From assembly GCF_004683865.2 (NCBI RefSeq), contig NZ_CP038439.1, positions 3,040,001 to 3,104,000 of the forward strand: a stretch of DNA of 64,000 nt, given 5' to 3'. The stretch's first letter is position 1. Each line of letters starts with the position of its first letter. The stretch comes from Paracoccus liaowanqingii (GTDB lineage Bacteria; Pseudomonadota; Alphaproteobacteria; Rhodobacterales; Rhodobacteraceae). The notes beneath the pieces are model-generated. The model did not search any database. It saw nothing but the letters and a program-made list of their open reading frames with translations, and had not been told where the DNA came from. Positions 60,764-64,000 of this stretch are shown here, one piece after another. A program made the translations under genes and the position numbers.

Positions 60764-61330
60764 ATGACCCAACCCTCGACGGCCCATCCGCGCGACCAGC
60801 TGGTCGATCACCTGCCGGCGCTGCGGGCATTCGCCCTGTCCCTGACCCGCGAGGGCGCAGCGGCGGACGATCTTGTCCAGGACACCATCGTCAAGGCCTG
60901 GACGAACATGGACAAGTTCCAGGCCGGCACGAACCTGCGCGCCTGGCTGTTCACCATCCTGCGCAACACCTTCTATTCGTCGCGCCGCAAGACCAAGCGC
61001 GAGGTCAGCGACAGCGACGGCATCCACGCCGCCCGGCAGGCGACCCGCCCCGACCATGACGGCCGTCTGGCGTTGCGCGATTTCCGCACCGCCTTCCAGA
61101 AGCTTCCCGACGAGCAGCGCGAGGCGCTGATCCTGGTCGGCGCCTCGGGCTTTTCCTACGAGGAAGCTGCCGACATGACCGGCGTCGCCGTCGGCACCGT
61201 CAAGTCGCGCGCCAATCGCGGGCGGCGCAAGCTGGCCGAACTGTTGCATCTGGAACAGGGCGAGGAACTTAACATGACCGACCAGGCCACCCTTGCCGTG
61301 ATGGCCCAGAACAACTCGCACTCGCGCTGA
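60764..61330 (+). CDS. ecfG: ECF sigma factor EcfG (sigma of the general stress response)
   Basis: The product has 188 residues. Region 2 is RDQLVDHLPALRAFALSLTREGAAADDLVQDTIVKAWTNMDKFQAGTNLRAWLFTILRN, region 4 KLPDEQREALILVGASGFSYEEAADMTGVAVGTVKSRANRGRRKL. Typical EcfG length and C-terminal tail. Expressed with nepR; transcript likely continues into the histidine kinase 10 bases downstream. Confidence 0.97.
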   Translation: MTQPSTAHPRDQLVDHLPALRAFALSLTREGAAADDLVQDTIVKAWTNMDKFQAGTNLRAWLFTILRNTFYSSRRKTKREVSDSDGIHAARQATRPDHDGRLALRDFRTAFQKLPDEQREALILVGASGFSYEEAADMTGVAVGTVKSRANRGRRKLAELLHLEQGEELNMTDQATLAVMAQNNSHSR

Positions 61331-61340
61331 GGCGGGGGCG

Positions 61341-63131
61341 GTGCTGCGGCGGATCATCGAACGGATGGACTTCACGCGGCGCCTCGGGTTTCGGCTCGGG
61401 GCGCTGCTGTCCGTGGCGATCCTGCCCATCGGTCTGATCTCTCTGGTCCAGAACCTGCATCTGTCGCGTCAGGCAGAGCGCAGCATCGAGACCGCGCTTC
61501 TCAGCCGCACCGCCTCGGCGGCCTCGGGCGAACGGGCCTTGCTGCAAAGTGCGCTCGGATCCGCCGACGCCTTGGGTCCGTCGATTCTGCAGACGCTTGA
61601 CCGGCCCGAGGCCTGTTCCGAACTGTTGCGCAATTTCGCCCTTCGCAGCGGCACCTACCAGCATGCGGCCTTGATCCCCGTCGACGGCATCGTCCGGTGC
61701 CTCTCGGTGGAACCCGGGGCCGCACCCCTGGACCTGAACGGGCTGCCCTTCATCACCGAACTGCTGCAAGATCCGATGACCAGCGTCACATCGATGGCGC
61801 GCGGCCCTGCCAGTGGAGAGCCGGTCGTGGTGGTCCTGCAACCCCTGTATAGGGACAGCACCTTCCTGGGTCTGACGGCGCTGTCGCTGTCGCAGGATCT
61901 GCTGCAATCCACGCATACGCTGGATTTCGGCACCGAGGGCGCGCGGATCCTGACCTTCAACCATGCCGGTCGGATCCTGATCGCCGACAATGTGCAGGAC
62001 GTTGATCCGACCGGCCTGCTGCCCCGCGACGTCACGCTGGCCAGCCTTGCGGGCGATGTCGAGTCGACATTCCGCGCGATCGACAACAACGGCGAATCGC
62101 GGGTGTTCACGGTGGTGCCGGTCGTACCGGGCCTCGTCTACGCCTTGGGCAGCTGGAGCCCGCGCATCGCCGGGGGCAACCTTTTCCAGCTGTCGCGCTT
62201 CGGTGCCGTCATGCTGCCCGCCGCTCTGTGGATCGTGTCGCTTGCGGTCGCCTATTTCGCGGTCTTCCGTCTGGTCCTCCGCCACATCACCGTGCTGCGC
62301 GGCCAGATGCGCCGCTTTGCCATCGGCAACCGCGACACCGCCCCCCCGGTGCTGGAGGATGCGCCGACCGAGATCACCGATGTCAGCCAGACCTTTCACA
62401 ACATGGCGCGCATCCTGATCCGCGACGAGGAGGCGATGGAAAAGGCCGTCGCCGAAAAGACCGTCCTGCTGAAGGAGGTCCACCACCGGGTCAAGAACAA
62501 CCTGCAGCTGATCGCCTCGATCATCAACATGCAGAGCCGGCTGATCGACGATCCGGACGCCAAGCGCGTGCTGCGCTCGGTCCAGGACCGGGTGGCGGCG
62601 CTGGCCACGATCTATCGCAACCTCTATCAGGCCGAACAGCTGGACGCGGTGAACGCGGACCGGCTGATCTCGGACATCATCGCGCAACTGAGCACCGCGA
62701 CCCGCGTGTCGGGGCGCGACCTGCGCATCCAGTCCGACATCCAGCCGCTGACCATGCTGCCCGACCAGGCCGTGCCGCTGACCCTGCTGACGACCGAGGC
62801 CTTCACCAATGCCGTCAAATATGCGGGCAGGCCGTCCGAGGGCGGCCCCCCTTGGGTCCGCGTCTCGCTGACCTCGCCCAGCCCGGGCCAGGGCCTGCTG
62901 GAGGTCGTGAACTCGACCGGCCCGGGTGGCGCCGCGGGCAGCACGGGGCTGGGCAGTCAGCTGATCGAGGCCTTCTCGATGCAGCTGGAGGGTGAAATCA
63001 GCACCTCGGAAGAGGGCGGTGCCTATCGCTTGGCCTTGGCCTTCACGCTGGCGCAGGGCAACCTCGGCCCCGCCGGCAGCCCCCGGCAGGTGGTCCTGAC
63101 CTCGGCCGCGCGGGCCGGATCGCGGCATTAG
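61341..63131 (+). CDS. HisKA_2-type sensor histidine kinase of the general stress locus
   Basis: The product has 596 residues from a GTG start preceded by GGGGGCG. A membrane segment near 20-40 is followed by a large periplasmic sensor region (about 40-290), then a second segment near 295-320. A HAMP-like linker leads to the phospho-acceptor His381 (KEVHHRVKNNLQLIASIINMQ, HisKA_2/HWE-like). The C-terminal ATPase has VPLTLLTTEAFTNAVKYAG and GSTGLGSQLIEAFSMQLEG. It is placed to act as PhyK for PhyR. The stress sensed is unknown. Confidence 0.9.
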   Translation: MLRRIIERMDFTRRLGFRLGALLSVAILPIGLISLVQNLHLSRQAERSIETALLSRTASAASGERALLQSALGSADALGPSILQTLDRPEACSELLRNFALRSGTYQHAALIPVDGIVRCLSVEPGAAPLDLNGLPFITELLQDPMTSVTSMARGPASGEPVVVVLQPLYRDSTFLGLTALSLSQDLLQSTHTLDFGTEGARILTFNHAGRILIADNVQDVDPTGLLPRDVTLASLAGDVESTFRAIDNNGESRVFTVVPVVPGLVYALGSWSPRIAGGNLFQLSRFGAVMLPAALWIVSLAVAYFAVFRLVLRHITVLRGQMRRFAIGNRDTAPPVLEDAPTEITDVSQTFHNMARILIRDEEAMEKAVAEKTVLLKEVHHRVKNNLQLIASIINMQSRLIDDPDAKRVLRSVQDRVAALATIYRNLYQAEQLDAVNADRLISDIIAQLSTATRVSGRDLRIQSDIQPLTMLPDQAVPLTLLTTEAFTNAVKYAGRPSEGGPPWVRVSLTSPSPGQGLLEVVNSTGPGGAAGSTGLGSQLIEAFSMQLEGEISTSEEGGAYRLALAFTLAQGNLGPAGSPRQVVLTSAARAGSRH

Positions 63132-63200
63132 GGCCGCGCCCCAGCTCAAATCGGCGTGCAGCCTGCTTGCGCTAAGGCTGTGCTGGGCTATCTTCTGCAA

Positions 63201-63905
63201 ATGGAACGCGAACCGACCTATGACCTGACGACCGGACGGGGGCTGATGGCCTGCCCGCGCTGCGATGCCCTGCATGTCGAGGAAGATCTCGACTTGGGCG
63301 AGACGGCCCGCTGCATCCGCTGCGGCACGGTCTTGGCCAAGCCCCGCGACGGGGCCTTCGCGCAGCTGATCGCGCTGGCCTTCACCTCGGTCGTGCTTCT
63401 GGTGGGGGCGGTGTTCTTCCCGTTCCTCGAGGTCTCGACCATGGGTTTCGGCAATGCCAGCTCGCTCTTCGACGTGGCGCTGGCCTTCGCCGAGGGGGTG
63501 CTGCTGCCCCTGGTGCTGGCGGTGCTGGCCATGATCATCGGCCTGCCGATCCTGCGGTCGGTCCTGCTGCTCTACACGCTGGTGCCGCTGGCGCAGGGGC
63601 GCCCGCCCCGCCGCCATGCCGCCCGTGCCTATCGCTGGTCGGAAATCCTGCGCCCTTGGTCCATGGCCGAGATCTTCGTGATCGGCACTGCGGTGGCGCT
63701 GGTCAAGGTCGCGGGCTTGGCGACCGTGCATCTGGGCCCGGCCTTCTGGGCCTTCTGCGCGCTGATCTTCGTCAACCTGGCCAGCCGGGCCTTCATGTGC
63801 CAGACCTCGATCTGGGACGCGATCGAGGATGCCGGGCTGCAGACCGAATTCGGGCCGCGCGCGCCCGCGGCCCCCCAACCCCTGCCCCGTCCCGAGGACG
63901 CATGA
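63201..63905 (+). CDS. PqiA-family (paraquat-inducible protein A) membrane protein, first half
   Basis: The product has 234 residues: an N-terminal zinc-ribbon pair CPRCDALH and CIRCGTVL, then about four membrane segments (AFTSVVLLVGAVFFPFLEV and LVLAVLAMIIGLPILRSVLLLYTLVPLAQ) and EIFVIGTAVALVKVAGLATVHLGPAFWAF. Matches PqiA/YebS, which in Enterobacteria works with MCE (PqiB/YebT) proteins in lipid transport. The ATG at 63201 is chosen over 63156. Its stop overlaps a second PqiA-like start. Confidence 0.9.
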   Translation: MEREPTYDLTTGRGLMACPRCDALHVEEDLDLGETARCIRCGTVLAKPRDGAFAQLIALAFTSVVLLVGAVFFPFLEVSTMGFGNASSLFDVALAFAEGVLLPLVLAVLAMIIGLPILRSVLLLYTLVPLAQGRPPRRHAARAYRWSEILRPWSMAEIFVIGTAVALVKVAGLATVHLGPAFWAFCALIFVNLASRAFMCQTSIWDAIEDAGLQTEFGPRAPAAPQPLPRPEDA

Positions 63906-64000
63906 GCGCGCCCGCCGAACAGCCGACAGCCCCGATCATGACCGCGCATCGCGCCGGTCTGGCCGGCTGCGCGCGCTGCGGGCGGGTCTGGCCTGCGGCC
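63902..64000 (+). CDS. Second PqiA-like protein (5' part, runs off window)
   Basis: The ATG at 63902 overlaps the preceding stop (ATGA). Only 33 residues are visible, ending in a zinc-ribbon start (GLAGCARCGRVWPAA), which agrees with a second PqiA-like domain protein as in the usual pqiA pair. An MCE-domain gene is expected further on. Confidence 0.75.
   Translation, partial: MSAPAEQPTAPIMTAHRAGLAGCARCGRVWPAA

Noticed and set aside
61269..63878. Antisense frame (869 codons) across the histidine kinase and pqiA-like gene
   Set aside because: Gln/Arg/His-rich shadow composition; the kinase on the plus strand has all expected motifs.

Overview
The window is a high-GC, densely coding chromosomal segment from an alphaproteobacterium of the Rhodobacterales, most probably Paracoccus or a close relative. 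The clues are a Rieske/cytochrome b/c1 operon, glutathione-dependent formaldehyde oxidation with Gfa, a XoxF-XoxG(cytochrome c553i)-XoxJ cluster, a PhyR-NepR-EcfG general stress locus, and the order parB-parA-rsmG-mnmG-mnmE-rho-hemJ-[oriC]-aroE-coaE-dnaQ. No rRNA, tRNA, insertion sequence, prophage or CRISPR array was seen.

Layout. 0-13 kb: the 5' part of thiB with a TPP riboswitch, mutS-aroC, a PfkB sugar kinase, the cytochrome bc1 operon, radC, and dnaK-dnaJ behind a sigma32-type promoter. 13-29 kb: a surface-polysaccharide locus with an export permease, cysQ, kdsB, galU, galE, two tandem paralogous glycosyltransferases, a GT14-like enzyme with a long extra C-terminal half, a two-domain sulfotransferase, glf, rfbACDB-type dTDP-rhamnose genes (rfbA frameshifted as read) and a further GT2 enzyme. 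29-44 kb: a C1-metabolism island. It has an ABC transporter set of the PQQ-alcohol-dehydrogenase/Lut type, a MxaD-like operon, a CxxxCW protein, xoxJ-xoxG-xoxF, fghA, a GNAT, a ClpP-type protease, flhA and gfa. 44-49 kb: grpE-hrcA, rph-rdgB-ridA-hemW and a DUF454 gene. 49-59 kb: the origin region, with parAB (parB frameshifted as read), two perfect parS sites inside rsmG and mnmG, and an intergenic oriC with a DnaA-box cluster. Genes on the two sides of oriC point away from it. 59-64 kb: phyR, nepR, ecfG, a HisKA_2 histidine kinase and pqiA-like genes.

How the genes fit together. XoxF carries the extra aspartate typical of lanthanide-dependent methanol dehydrogenases. XoxG takes its electrons, and Gfa, FlhA and FghA carry formaldehyde to formate, so a whole methanol-to-formate route sits next to a candidate lanthanide/PQQ-system ABC transporter. 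In the glycan locus, GalU, GalE and Glf would make UDP-galactofuranose and RfbABCD dTDP-rhamnose. The sulfotransferase would release PAP, which CysQ removes. This points to a sulfated, Galf- and rhamnose-containing surface polymer that appears undescribed.

Two genes (rfbA, parB) are each broken by one missing base in a G/C run. This pattern suggests consensus errors in the sequence rather than true gene loss. All calls come from reading the sequence; no database search was run.
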